Shown here one piece after another: positions 10,401 to 21,780 of a stretch of DNA of 64,000 nucleotides. The stretch comes from Anisus vortex (lineage: Eukaryota; Mollusca; Gastropoda; Planorbidae): NCBI GenBank assembly GCA_949126835.1, contig OX421494.1, positions 2,277,201 to 2,341,200 on the forward strand. The letters are read 5' to 3'. Under the pieces are notes generated by a model, which saw only the letters and a program-made list of their open reading frames with translations, had not been told where the DNA came from and made no database searches. Both the position numbers and the translations under genes were made by a program. The first letter of the stretch is position 1; the number at the start of each line of letters is the position of its first letter.

Positions 10401-13400
10401 GATTTAAAAATTTAAAGTACCGGGTATGAATTGTTCCTCACTGCACTTGCCTAGGTAATTAAAAAAAAAACTCATTTTAAGAGTTGTTTCCCTTCTACCC
10501 ACCCCACCCCTTCCAACACAGACATAATTGGTCTACCGTACATAAAAGAGTAGGCTCACCTCTTCATTCTGACTTGTCATGATGTAGGAGACACAAAGAT
10601 TGGCTAGCACAATGGCGCTTACACTCAACAGCTGAAAGAAAAAAAGAACAACAGTAAATGTATATCATACATCCAACCAAAGTAAGAGCTAGCAATTCTT
10701 AACATCATTCATTTAGCTGTAGGCCTCTGACCTAAATACAGTTTTAGATCCCACACATGGTCACAGTAAAGTATCTGTGGGACCAAATTGATCCATAGGG
10801 CCGGTGAAGCAGCGTTTACCAGTTTCTGTGGCCACCGCATACTAAGGGAATTGTGTAGCCAGCACAATGCCCAGGCCGCCTTTAATTTACCCCAACTAAA
10901 GTCACTACCCATCAGAGCTGGGTAGACTCAGGGCCACCCTCGAGTCCTGGGAAAAAAATCCTAGCCTTCACCAGTATTTGAACGCCAGTCAAAGGTTCTC
11001 CCGCTCTGCCACCCTGCCCCTACATAGTTACAGAGTAACATAATATATTATAATTAATAAATGTAGAATTTTTATCACAAATATATCCTTGAAATAACCA
11101 AGAAATCGGGACTCTTAACTCAATTGCTACTAACCTACTTTCCAAAGACACCCGGGAAAATACTAGCCAAAGGGAAGGAACTCCGTATTAAATTTAGTAA
11201 ATTATTTTTAAATATTTTTTTTAATGACTAAATATTCCCCAAAGTGAATAAAAATTACTTCATAAAATAGATAAATATCTTAGCTTTTTGGAAATGTATA
11301 CTTTTATACATAAAAAATGCCAAATTATCGGTAGAATCATTCGCTGAGTGTTGAGACCCTAGGATTTGGCTAAATATTTTTAGCGTCAAAGTCCGATAAA
11401 GTATAATAAAGCCCAAAAATCGAGTTGAAATGGAAATTTATCTAAGTCTATATCTGCAGCATCCTTATTATCAGAACTGTTGTTAAATGTTATATTTGGA
11501 GGTATGGAGCTATTGATTAATAAAGTAAAAAATTAAAGACGAAGGCTATAAAAAAAGTTTTACAAGACGAAAGGCAAGTGAAAAATACCTGATTTTTGGA
11601 CGCGCATAGCAAAAAAACAAAACTAGATAAAAATATCCGGTTTTTATTAATGAAACAGACTATATTCCTACTTTTTAAAAGCCGTGTTTGCAGTAAAATA
11701 AAACCCCAGAACGCATGTCGAAAAAAAATCAAGAAACGACAATGTTAGTCACACACGTGGCGGCCGCGTTTGGGCGCATTAGTACGGAGGGGGGTATGTC
11801 GCATTCAGTCGCGGTAGTAGCAAATGAGTTAAAATTCTGATTATTTAGCTTAAGATTTAAAACTAAATTGAAAAATCTCCATGAGCTCACATTTTCATAG
11901 TTTTTCTTGACGATTGGTTCATAGAAGCCAGCTGATTCTTTGTATTTGTTCTCCTGCATGAAGAGAACATGAGCCACGTTTAGCTTCCAGGCATCGTGCT
12001 CATTGCAGAACTCCACAGACTTGCGGAAGATCTTCTCCACCTGCATGTAGTTCTCCATGTCCCAGTAGATTTTGGCTTGCTGCATCAGCACTGGAACATA
12101 CCTGGCACAGAGGGAGGTCAAACAACAATAGCTATATATACAACTGTCAACCAACGCAAGAACAGAAAAATTGATGTGATGTGTAGCTAGCAAAAAGAAT
12201 GACAGCTGGGACCTACTTGGCATGCGGGTAGAGATCTATGCATAAGAAGCAAAAAGAATGAAAAGCTGCATCAAAATCAAACATTGTTTGGATGAACTGC
12301 ATACAATAGTGGAATGATCCTGTAAGTGGGGTCATCCTGACTACAGTTATACTCAAGTTAAACGCTGCCAGTGACTTTGCGGCCTAATGTTCAACCAAAA
12401 TAAAGATAGATCAATGAAGCTGAGAGCCTTCTGTAAAAGCTGGTGGTCTTTGTATAGCTAACTACTCAAATATACACTAACCCACAAATATCCATCTATC
12501 TATGTGATTATTTTGAAAAACATTAGAAGAAAATATTTAAACATGAAGCTATTTCTAACCTGGTATGAACAAACAATCCAAAGATTCCTAAAAATGTTTA
12601 AGCTATTTCTAACCTGGTATGAACAAACAATCCAAAGATTCCTAAAATGTTTAAGCTATTTCTAACCTGGTATGAAACAAACAATCCAAAGATTCCTAAA
12701 ATGTTTAAGCTATTTCTAACCTGGTATGAACAAACAATTCAAAAATTCCTAAAATGTTTAAGCTATTTCTAACCTGGTATGAACAAACAATCCAAAGATT
12801 CCTAAAATGTTTAAGCTATTTCTAACCTGGTATGAACAAACAATCCAAAGATTCCTAAAATGTTTAAGCTCAAAATTAAGGTTCCAGCAATTTCTTTTTT
12901 AACTGGGGAAAATAAAATACTTCAAAATTTGACTTGAAGACATTCTATCTCTGTATCTTATGTTTTATGTCTATATCCAGACTGTTTAAGAACCCAGTAT
13001 GTCAGCACACAAGTAGACAATCCAACACAAGTAGACAATCCAAAGTACTTGCACAGTAAAACAGTGTCTCCCATGTTTTGTATCTCAACAAACTTACCTC
13101 TCTAGGGCCTCATCATATTCATTGACAGCTCTTTTCACTGCTTCATCATCATGATTCTGTCTAGATTCCTGAACCTGTCAATGGAAATATAAACTCAATA
13201 CATGTTCAAGACAATCATTCAAAGAACTAAAACTAGTGCTTAGTTACTTTAGAAGCTATTAACTAAACTTAATTCATATAAATTCTATCTTTGCAGAATG
13301 GTGTTCAGGTATTGACTGAATTGCCCAAACTAGCCAGGACAATTCAACAATTTAACAGTAAAGAATCCCTTTTCCATGAGGCAAGTGAAACAGTATTCAA

Positions 13401-16400
13401 AATATTTCATGGCAACAGCATACAAATGCAAGTCTAAATTCAAAAGGCAAATACACATAAGCTGCAATAATCTTCTCTATTGATGGAGCTTGCTTAAGAA
13501 CTAAGATAACTTTTGTATAGAAAGAGTCTGTGTAAAAAAAAGATACCATAACTTATGATGAAAGCCTTGTTGAAAAACACAAAAAAAAAGTTCAACAAGG
13601 CAATAGCCAGCTTCCAGCAAGTCCAACATTCCTTTCTGCATTTTTCAAAGAATAATTAAAACTTGGATTTCATAGTTGAGACATTGACAAAGTACAGTGA
13701 CAACATTGTTATGAAAGAGATATGTATGGCTTTAAAAAAAAAACGTACACGTAGTTCTTGGAAAAACTTAAAACAGAGCAGATAAAAAAAAATTATGGTA
13801 ATATATTTAAAAGATTGTAATAAAAATACGACTAGCTATTAAAATATGTGTCTTTTAATTGCACGTCATCGCTATCATTTTGTATTCATTTTGTAAACAA
13901 TAAACAGTTTATGTGTGGCCATTGACAAGGCAAGAGACAAAAGCCTATTTAAAAAAAAGTTCCTGAAACAAAAAATTGTGTTTACTGTTTGCTGACAAGG
14001 GGTAGGCTTCAATGTCTTACCTGTTTTGTTAATTTACGCAGAGTTTAGGGGTAGGCTTCAATGTCTTACCTGTTTTGTTAATTTACGCAGAGTTTCAGTC
14101 TGTTTTGTGGCCATTTCGTCTAACTTTCTGTAGGCTTCCTCTGGGGACGTTTGTCTTGTTATCACAGCTTCCAGGAAATCATACAGATACTGGAAACAAA
14201 CAGGTTCAAAGGTCAAGTAGCCTTGAACAAAACTTTTAGATTAAAGCAAAAAACTGCTAAGCGTCAGTGAATTGAATCTGTTGAAGGTAGAGATATCAAT
14301 TCACAAATACCAAGTCTTCACTAACAGGTGTCTATGCCAAGTCTATTTAGTCAGATAGTTATCAAAACTTTACATAGATATCAGATATTTAGAATCTACA
14401 TAGACTGTAGGTATTAGTGTCCTACTGTGAATCGCCTCGGTCATTCATTTCTGCCACATATTCCTTTTTTTGGGGCTCTATTCGCCTCAACAAATAACAT
14501 GCACACAAATAATGGCAAAAATCAAAACAATATAATTAAAAAAGAAACAACTTTCCAAACTCATAATCCCTATTTGATACAGAATTGCCTCTAAGTCTAT
14601 TTCTATTGTAGTAAATAAGCTTGAAACAGATGGGCAATGGGAAGAGAATAAGCTTTGCAAAACTCCTGAGTTAATGCAATTACTCGGTTCACACCCAGAT
14701 TTGGTAAATAGTTTGTTATATTTGCTCAGATTCGGTACTCTGTGGAAATCAGCTGCTCGGTTAGAACCTAATAGTTATAAGATATTTATAACAAATCTGT
14801 ATGAATACTTATACTTCTGTTTTACTTGTTACTTACAGGTGTGAGGTATTTATAGGTCAGATGAGCATTTTCTGCCAAAACATCTGCAGCAAGATCATAG
14901 TACTGGAAAGTAATTGTGGAAAGGTTACAATTTTTTAAAAATTATTATACTTTAATGATTCTAGGAACACAGAAGCTGAACATTGCAGATACTATAGTCT
15001 TTTCATAAAACTAAATCATTAACACAGTTGAACATTCAGAAGGAAACACACACCAAATCTATAAAAAAAATGGATTGGGCCCAGAAACTATATTCTTGAA
15101 GCCAAAATCAATAGGCTTTCACATGACTTTCACTTATCAATAAATTTTGATTTCCTAAGCACTGACCTGCAAATACATTTCAAGTGACTTAAGACTTCCT
15201 TTTTAACGTAGAGATTTGTTCTAATTATAGTTAGATTTTCCTATAACAGTATAACTAGCTTATATGGATATGTGAATAGTGTAAACAGTGTAATTAATTT
15301 TACCTTCAATCTGCGCATACAAATTTATTATAAAGGCACTATTGAAATTCATTTTTTTTATAGATCAGTGAAACACACAGTTAGTGAGGTCACTCACAGA
15401 GGAAGTTGTGAAGGTGATTTGACAGATTCTTGACATTCAACTTGACACCAGTATTAAATCACATACAAAGAATGGATTGGGCCTTTAAACAATATCCTTG
15501 AAGCAAAGCACCTGCTATTGTTATATTCTATCTATAAAATTAGATTTCCCAAGCAATGGTTTGTAAATACATTTCAAGTGACTATGACGTCCTATTTATT
15601 GTATAGGTTTGATCTTATTATACGTCGTTTTTTTTTCTCAATTATTCGCTTATATGTATAAGTGAACAGAGAATGAAAATTGTAGTTTTCCCTGGCATCA
15701 ATAGGTACAAACTAATTTAATAAGGAATCCTTACCTCATATTTTACATACAGCAGTAAAAGGTTGCCAAAAGTTTCTGGTGGGAATGGATTCTGCTGCAA
15801 GAGAAACTGCATTTTTGTGAATCCCTGTGTAGGCAAGGTCTCCATGTTCATCAAGGCCTGGTTGTGAAGAGTGACGGCATCTAGCTCTTCCTCCGAGCGA
15901 GGCGGCATGTCAGTCAAGGCTTCAACTGCTGCTTCATCTGGCATATAAGATAATATTACTTTAGTGGAGCCGGCTGGTCCAACGGTTAGTTCACCGGACT
16001 GTCAACCAAAAACCAACGGACAGGTCGCGGGTTCTATCCCTGCCACCGACGGATCCCTGTCGCCCTGCAGGAGTTTTGGGCCTAGTGGACGTAATAATCT
16101 TCTATCTAGAAGGAACGTCTGTAAACTTATAAGTTAAGTTAAGTTAATCCAAAGAAATGGAAATTTGACCTGATTACATAAATTCCCTTTTTCAGCATAT
16201 TTAAAACAATATAAAAGAACCATTTGTACTCAAGCACAATAGACATGCAAGCACACTATCATACCATTTATCATACAAGAAAAAGTATCATTTAGGAGTC
16301 AGCTATTGTATTTCCTGGCGGACTGATGATTCTTTTGAAAGAGTCTCACTGATAGTGGAACAAAAGAGTTCCTAAATCTCTCTGTTCTTGCCCTTATTGA

Positions 16401-19400
16401 AAGAAGCTGACCACTTTGACTAAATATACACACAAAGTTCTACTGTCAGTACAGTCTGTTTCTCTAAACGAAAGCACCCACAGCTCTTTTAACATTTTTA
16501 TTGTAGCACGAAAGTTTAAATTAAATCACAATTAGTTTGTAGTAAAATTGCACCATAGAAATCCATTTGAGGAATCAATTATGATAAATAAAACAAAATA
16601 GTGCACATATTTAAAAATCTGAACTGCCAGTTAAAATAAAAATAAGAACCAACCTTTTAGCATTTATAAATAATATTTATATTGAACAGATTACATTTTT
16701 CTTTCAAGCCAAACTATGTTGAATTGATTATCAATATAATTTTGTCTTACACAGATTAAATGTTTGTTTTTAATACACAAAATTTCTAAAATCTGTAATT
16801 CGGCATTGAATTTTTATTGTGTTCAGTTTGATTTGCTGCAGATTCAAGGATCCAAACTTACAGTTTTTCAATTGATATTCCATAGCTGCCTTCAGGTTGA
16901 ATGCTTCTATTAAGGCTGTTTCATGCAAAGTCATGGAGTTGCCAACACTTCTGACATCTATACCTTCTGTAGTCATGCCAACACTCAGCTCTATAGGGGA
17001 GGGGGGAAAGAACAATATTAAGTTAATCAAAGACACAACAAATAGGAACAGAAAAATATGAAGCTAATCAAAGACACACCAGATAGGAACAAGAAAATAT
17101 AGGTTAATCAAAGACACACCAGATAGGAACAAGAAAATATAGGTTAATCAAAGTCACACAAAATAGGAACAGAAAGATATCAAGTTAATTGAAGACACAC
17201 CAAATAAGAACATAAAAATGTGAAGATAATCAAAGACACACCAATAGAAACACAAAAATATCAAGTTTTCCAAAAACAACACTTTAGAACAGAGAATAAG
17301 TAAAGACAAGCCAAATAGGAACAGAAAAATAGGATACTAATGTTCCTGTTACACATATATAGAACAAAATTAGCATTCACTGAAACAAATTACTTTTCTT
17401 TTAATCACTTCCAGTTTATACCAATGTAAGCTCAGTCTTGTGCAGTAGTAAGTAAGTAAAGTACACTTCTGACCAAATTGATCATTGGGCCGGTGAAGCA
17501 GCATTCTCCAGTTTCTGTGGCCACGGAATACTAGGGGATGTGTGGCCAGCACAATGCCCAGTCACCTTTACTTTACCCCAGCTAATGTCAGGTACCCATC
17601 AGAGCTGGGTAGATTCAGGGGCACCCTCAAGTCCAGGTAAAAAAATCCTAGCCTTCACCAGGATTCAAACCCAGGACCTTCAGTAAGCCAGTTGAACGTG
17701 CTGCCGCTCGGCCACTATGCCCTAGTAAGTAGAACATTATATGTCACTAACCTGGATGTTCACGTATGCCTCGCTCTATAATGTCCGCAATGTGCTTCAA
17801 GGCAGGAGCATACTGCTTCAGCATGTAGTGGCACAGGGCTATGTTGTAAGACAAATCGGCCTTGTAGCCAACCACTTGCATGGCGCCCACAAATTTATCA
17901 CAAGCCTCCTCATAGCGTTTTTCCTAAACAGGTTTGTAATACAAATAAGATCATCTCACTAAGCTGTGTGCGTGTGGGGGGGGGGGGGGGGGGCTGGAGG
18001 GGCAAAGTGGGTTCAGCTGAATAAACTATACAAAAAAAAAAACAATAGAAAAAAGTTCATAATTAAGCATCAGAGCTGAAAGTCATTAGTTTTTTATTGA
18101 CTACAAAAGACACAAAGCTAACATTGGATGAAGTTCACACCAAAGTTGTATAGGACAAACAAATCTTTAATCTAAATACTATGATTGTTACTAAATATAT
18201 TTAGCTTATACAAATTATTCTAGATCTTCTAGCAAGTATTACTGTTCTAATAGTATTTTGTTTGAAATTTAGCACACAAAAATTAAGCCAGTTGTGTAGT
18301 TTCGACTGAAACTTTATTGACAACTGAGAGCTGTGTCGTCCAAAGCAAAATTTCAATTCAAATGGATTGTTTTAATAGTTGTCTCTGTGTGTGTGTGTTG
18401 TGTGTGTATTGTTTATTTAAGCATAAAATTACTTACTTTGTAAAGTAAACATCCAAAATTGATTTCTGTGTCAGGGTCATCTGTAGGACACTGCTCAACT
18501 AAGCTCTAAAAATGATAATGGACAAAAGGTACTAATAAACTGTTATCAAAATCTAACCTCAAATGATATTCTACAATCTATAAGATATCCTACAATCTAT
18601 AAGATATCCTACAATCATTAAGATATCCTACACTCTATAAGATATCCTACAATCTATGAGATATCCTACAATCAATAAAATATCCTACAATCTATAAAAT
18701 ATCCTACAATCTATAAGATATCCTACAATCTATAAGATATCCTACAATCTATAAGATATCCTACAATCTATAAAATATCCTACAATCTATAAGATATTCT
18801 ACAATCTATAAGATATCCTACAATCTATGAGATATCCTACAATCAATAAGATATCCTACAATCTATAAAATATCCTACAATCTATAAAATATCCTACAAT
18901 CTATAAGATATCCTACAATCTATAAGATATCCTACAATCTATAAGATATCCTACAATCTATAAGATATCCTACAATCTATGAGATATCCTACAATTTATA
19001 AGATATCCTACAATCTATAAAATATCCTACAATCTATAAAATATCCTACAATCTATAAAATATCCTACAATCTATAAGATATCCTACAATCTTTGTTCTC
19101 ATCTAATGTTACCTTCGCTGCTGGCAGATCCTCTTCCCCATACTTAATGGCTGCTTGTAACTTTGTGATCTGAGAAGAATGAAGTTACTAAACTAAGTTA
19201 ACTTTGTGATCTGAGAAGAATGAAGTTACTAAACTAAGTTAACTTTGTGATCTGAGAAGAATGAAGTTACTAAACTAAGTTGAAGTCTTTTTTTTTAATT
19301 AAAAAACTTTTTAATAAATTTAATTAAATCTATAAATAAAAACTGATGGAAATTGAAATGGCTATGACTAAATTTAAAAAAAAAGGGCATTGTTTTGATT

Positions 19401-21206
19401 GTACAAATGCATTTGTTTGCTTGTATGGATTCAAAAACATTACAGCTATTCAGTATCTTATTGTACATTTTGCACTGAAACGTATATAAAGGTGTTCAAA
19501 TGTAGGCCTATATCTAGATCAGTGCATTGTGAAATGTCATATGTAAATATACAAATATATATAGTCTATTTGAAATGTGGACATTTGATTATTAAATCGT
19601 TTAATACTTTATCAACTAGATCAAGCTTTTCATTTCAAGTGGACCAGTCCCTAATCAGAGGTAACAAGTCATAAACATGTGACAAATTAATTAAAACAAT
19701 CCTAGCATGGAAGATAAATACAAACCTGTCCTTGATACTTGGGGTTGTCAATCTGACATGCCACTTTCATGGCTTCTTGATAAAGACAGGCTTTGTGCAA
19801 AGACTGAGCATAATATAACCTGTAGTCCTCAACCTCGGGGTGGAGAGAGGCCAGTTGCTCATAGCAGTCGGATGCATTGACGAAATCCTGAACTTGGTAA
19901 TAGCAGTAAGCTAACAACGATAGAGCTGCTCTTGACTGAGAACAAATAAAGAAGGTAGCTATTTAAAATAAACATATTGATTCCATGACATTCTGATATG
20001 AATTTCTTTTTGGCTGGTAAATGTATGTAAAAAAAAACAACAACAGCTAACAACCCCCCCCCCCCCCCACAAATGTGCACTAAATATTTATCTGATAAAT
20101 TACAACATTGTCAACATGGCATGCACTCAGTCTAATGTTTGTGGCAGGCAAACATTGGCTTGGGCTTGAATACAATGGCTATTTATAGTGGGGGCTTCAT
20201 TGCAGCAGTACTATAGACTATAGATCTTCAATGTTAGTTAGAGGTAATTTTAAAAAACCTACAATGTTAGTGAATTAGATTTGTCTAGGACTTGTGCATT
20301 TCCTTACCTTAGTTTCACCTTGTAAATGATGATTGAGCACCTGTGTAGCTTCAGTAAATTTCTGCTCTTTTATCTGTAAAAATAAAATGATGCAAATGAT
20401 TTAACAAAAAATGGCATACTGAAAGTGATATAGGCTATAGGTATATGTGTGTCTGTAAGGGTGTGTATATGGGTCTTTATAAAAAAAATATTATAATATA
20501 TTAGTTTAAGTATGACTCTAAGTAGATTGCCCCTTTGTTGCTGTCAAATTTTTAAAACAGAAGTAAAGTAAAATCCATGTTAGAGAGGCCTATAGTCCTA
20601 TAGGTAGGTGCCTATAGGCCTACTAGTTAGTACTAGTATCATATGAATCATATGTTCACAGTATTGTATTCTTTAGCCTACATTAATTTTCTTGTTAAGT
20701 CTAGTCCATGTCTTCTCTTACTAAGGACAAAGTTTGAAATTGTCAGTGTCAAAGAAATAGTCACAAAATGTAAATGAATGGTATAAAATTGACAAAATTA
20801 AATCATTAAAATCTAATCTCTCAATTACCCATATTAATTTACTTTTTTAGATCTACTAGTCTATTAACTTTATTATACTCAAACTCAAGTCAATGCCTCA
20901 TACACTCACGTACTAGGCGGACTTAGGTAGGTGAAGAGTGAAGATATTGTCAATATTGATAAGTGATCAGTGAATCATTCAGTGTGATAGTGAAAGTCGA
21001 GATTTAAATTCAAACTATTATGAGCTTAAATTGTAAAAATAAATATTGAAATAGCCTTTTTTCGTTGAACTGTTCTTGTGTTGTTTTCATGTTTTTATAA
21101 TATTTAACAATTACAAAACTTTCATACTATAAAAAGCGTAACATTTACTTACAAGTCCATAAATTGTAGATGTGTATTCGCCTTCTTTAATTTGAAGATG
21201 GGCCAT
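7490..21206 (-). CDS. TTC30: Intraflagellar transport protein IFT70 (TTC30/DYF-1), 16 exons, 647 aa
   Basis: Coding exons in order of transcription: 21206-21153, 20373-20308, 19935-19726, 19169-19113, 18505-18437, 17923-17752, 16990-16862, 15937-15735, 14902-14837, 14189-14070, 13174-13098, 12101-11891, 10631-10560, 9555-9452, 8502-8294, 7614-7490. Every border is AG/GT and every phase joins. The product is a TPR-repeat protein clearly matching TTC30: LSLLAYCYYQVQDF, EQLASLHPEVEDYRLYYAQS, GMTTEGIDVRSVGNSM, FLLQQNPFPPETFGNLLLLY, AQAKIYW-type and VAHVLFMQENKYKE segments, and AKGNYEFGISRVIKSLEPYN near the C-terminus. IFT70 is a stable IFT-B core subunit that packs around IFT52/IFT88. It acts in anterograde transport in cilia and is linked to tubulin polyglutamylation in cilia. 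Length is close to human TTC30A (665 aa). The reading frame has no defect. Confidence 0.95.
8294..8502 (-). other. TTC30: IFT70 exon 15, the longest well-conserved 3' exon
   Basis: This exon encodes TLYCAKGNYEFGISRVIKSL and the segment reading SLIENMSKHMIMIRDTVLNE, close to the vertebrate C-terminal TPR region. It leaves one base (T) that joins exon 16 (7614-7490) to read LYGRDVKAVIEQPLEEEPMH. Confidence 0.9.
8534..8665. repeat. Tandem repeat, unit about 30 bp, about 4 copies
   Basis: Imperfect copies of GACAGCATCACACAAC plus TTTTTGTTGAAT begin about 30 bp from exon 15 of IFT70, inside intron 14. Confidence 0.75.
8850..9040 (-). mobile_element. Partial SINE family B copy
   Basis: Diverged family body, with CTAGCACAATTCCCAGC, a CCCAACTAATGTCAGACATC block interrupted by poly-C, and GGATTTGAACCCAAGAA. 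Intron 14 of IFT70. Confidence 0.55.
9090..9355 (-). mobile_element. SINE family B copy
   Basis: Antisense copy running from ACCAAATTGATCCATA through CAGGATTCGAAACCCAGGAC to GCTCTGCCACTCAACCACC, the box B and box A complements. It is near full length and lies in intron 14 of IFT70. Confidence 0.8.
9561..9985. repeat. 20-bp minisatellite, about 21 copies
   Basis: The unit AAAACTGTTACATTTCATAG is repeated head to tail with very few substitutions. The array begins within about 10 bp of the exon 14 acceptor of IFT70, so it occupies the polypyrimidine/branch-point part of intron 13. Confidence 0.95.
10011..10324. mobile_element. Long-TIR MITE, Mutator-like, with 10-bp target duplication
   Basis: The element spans about 10021-10314. 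The left arm (10021-10138) and the reverse complement of the right arm (about 10197-10314) match over about 118 bp, sharing TTATACGGC, GCAAAACGTTATAC, CACTGCTATTGG and GCATTATTGTTTAGCTGGCC. A non-coding centre of about 60 bp separates them. AAAATGAAAA directly flanks both ends (10011-10020 and 10315-10324), a 10-bp duplication. TIRs over 100 bp with a 9-11 bp duplication are typical of Mutator-like elements. There is no transposase. It lies in intron 13 of IFT70. Confidence 0.85.
10770..11025 (-). mobile_element. SINE family B copy
   Basis: Antisense copy in intron 12 of IFT70. Landmarks are GGGCCGGTGAAGCAGCG, GCCCAGGCCGCCTTTAA, CATCAGAGCTGGGTAGACTC and CTAGCCTTCACCAG. The box A end is damaged. 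Confidence 0.8.
12546..12870. repeat. 53-bp minisatellite, six copies
   Basis: The unit begins TTTAAGCTATTTCTAACCTG and continues GTATGAACAAACAATCC, AAAGATTCCTAAAATG. Copies begin near 12546, 12600, 12653, 12707, 12760 and 12813. They are nearly identical. Intron 11 of IFT70. Confidence 0.95.
13999..14095. repeat. 49-bp tandem duplication across the exon 10 donor of IFT70
   Basis: The block starting GGGGTAGGCTTCAATGTC and ending ACGCAGAGTTT occurs at 13999 and again at 14048. Each copy contains the end of exon 10 plus its GTAAGAC donor, so the splice donor is present twice. The upstream donor (exon end 14070) preserves the frame. Using the second would add sequence with an in-frame TGA four codons later. 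Confidence 0.9.
15965..16133 (+). mobile_element. SINE family A copy, near full length
   Basis: The best-preserved copy. The head contains GGTCCAACGGTTAG and GGGTTCTATCCCTGCC, the body CCCTGCAGGAGTTTTGG, and the tail GTAATAATCTTC, TATCTAGAAGG and ACGTCTGTAAACTTATAAG. It lies about 30 bp upstream (in gene orientation) of the exon 8 acceptor of IFT70, in intron 7. Confidence 0.85.
17015..17335. repeat. About 41-bp minisatellite, about 7 copies
   Basis: Imperfect copies of GTTAATCAAAGACACACC followed by AGATAGGAACAAGAAAATAT. The array begins about 25 bp from IFT70 exon 7 and fills part of intron 6. Confidence 0.85.
17460..17725 (-). mobile_element. SINE family B copy, near full length
   Basis: Antisense copy that ends with a clear tRNA-like head, GCTGCCGCTCGGCCACTATG (box A complement), after CAGGATTCAAACCCAGGACC (box B complement). 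It ends only about 25 bp from IFT70 exon 6, in intron 6. Confidence 0.85.
18565..19095. repeat. 19-bp minisatellite, about 27 copies
   Basis: CTACAATCTATAAGATATC is repeated without spacers, with scattered AAATATC and GAGATATC variants. It fills nearly all of intron 4 of IFT70 and ends about 18 bp from exon 4. Confidence 0.97.
19159..19281. repeat. 41-bp exact triplication across the exon 4 acceptor of IFT70
   Basis: Three identical units begin at 19159, 19200 and 19241 (AACTTTGTGATCTGAGAAGA, then ATGAAGTTACTAAACTAAGTT). Each holds the first bases of exon 4 and its TTCTCAG acceptor, so there are three candidate acceptors in a row on the minus strand. Confidence 0.95.
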
Positions 21207-21740
21207 GTTTACGGTTGTCAAAACTATGGAATGTCACGCAGAGTTACCCCTGAGTTATGTAAGAGTTACGCTAAGTGACAAATGCATCTCTGATTGTTAA
21301 AAAATGTAGGTTTATTTATTTTTCATGAGAAAAAAATGGTTTCATATTATATATTAACAGCAAAGATAATATAATATTCACATTATAATCATACAATAAT
21401 TAATAAAAAAAAATTTAAGACGTTAGGATACTTACCTATATATTCTAAATGTTTTTATTTCTCTTGTTCGGAATCACTTCCCTTTCGTTTTATTTCTCAA
21501 ATTCTCGTACATCAGTACATCATCATGTTGATGTTGGCTTATACTTTTTAAGAAAAAGACTTCATTCACCACACTATATTCCTTTATAAGTCGTAAGTAT
21601 AGTATAAAGGTATCCCCTACATCCCTGCATATCCCGTAGTCTGTTAGACCGTTGGGGCTCCACAGATGACATGTAAATATTGTAAACCAGCCTCCTCCAC
21701 TCCTATCTTATCTTATTATTTATACATTATACATTATACA
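21207..21740. other. Upstream flank of IFT70; no gene seen
   Basis: AT-rich sequence between the IFT70 start codon and the LINE-1 3' end. It should contain the IFT70 5' UTR and promoter. No clear RFX X-box, TATA box or other site was recognised. Confidence 0.4.
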
Positions 21741-21780
21741 TTACAGACGCTCCTTCTATAAGGAAGATTATTGCGCCCTA
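21741..21780 (-). other. LINE-1 3' tail shared with SINE family A
   Basis: On the minus strand the tail reads GCGCAATAATCTTCC, TTATAGAAGG, AGCGTCTGTAA. SINE-A copies end in ACGTAATAATCTTC, TATCTAGAAGG, AACGTCTGTAA. CTTC pairs with GAAGG to make a small stem-loop in both. Confidence 0.7.

Noticed and set aside
17640..17725. tRNA gene candidates (box A/box B-like sequences in many places)
   Set aside because: Each is the head of a SINE A or B copy; none folds into an obvious intact cloverleaf, and all run into SINE bodies.
17978..17994. Long G-run (also C-runs at about 20046 and 31091)
   Set aside because: Possible quadruplex or assembly-sensitive homopolymer, but there is no context linking it to a function.
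18565..19095. Regular short direct repeats resembling a CRISPR array
   Set aside because: Units are contiguous 19-mers with no spacers, inside an intron of an animal gene; it is a minisatellite. The 20-bp array at 9561-9985 was rejected for the same reason.
21207..21300. RFX X-box expected upstream of a ciliary gene
   Set aside because: Only half-site-like GGTTGTC and GTTAC words are present; no convincing GTTNCC..GGNAAC arrangement was found.
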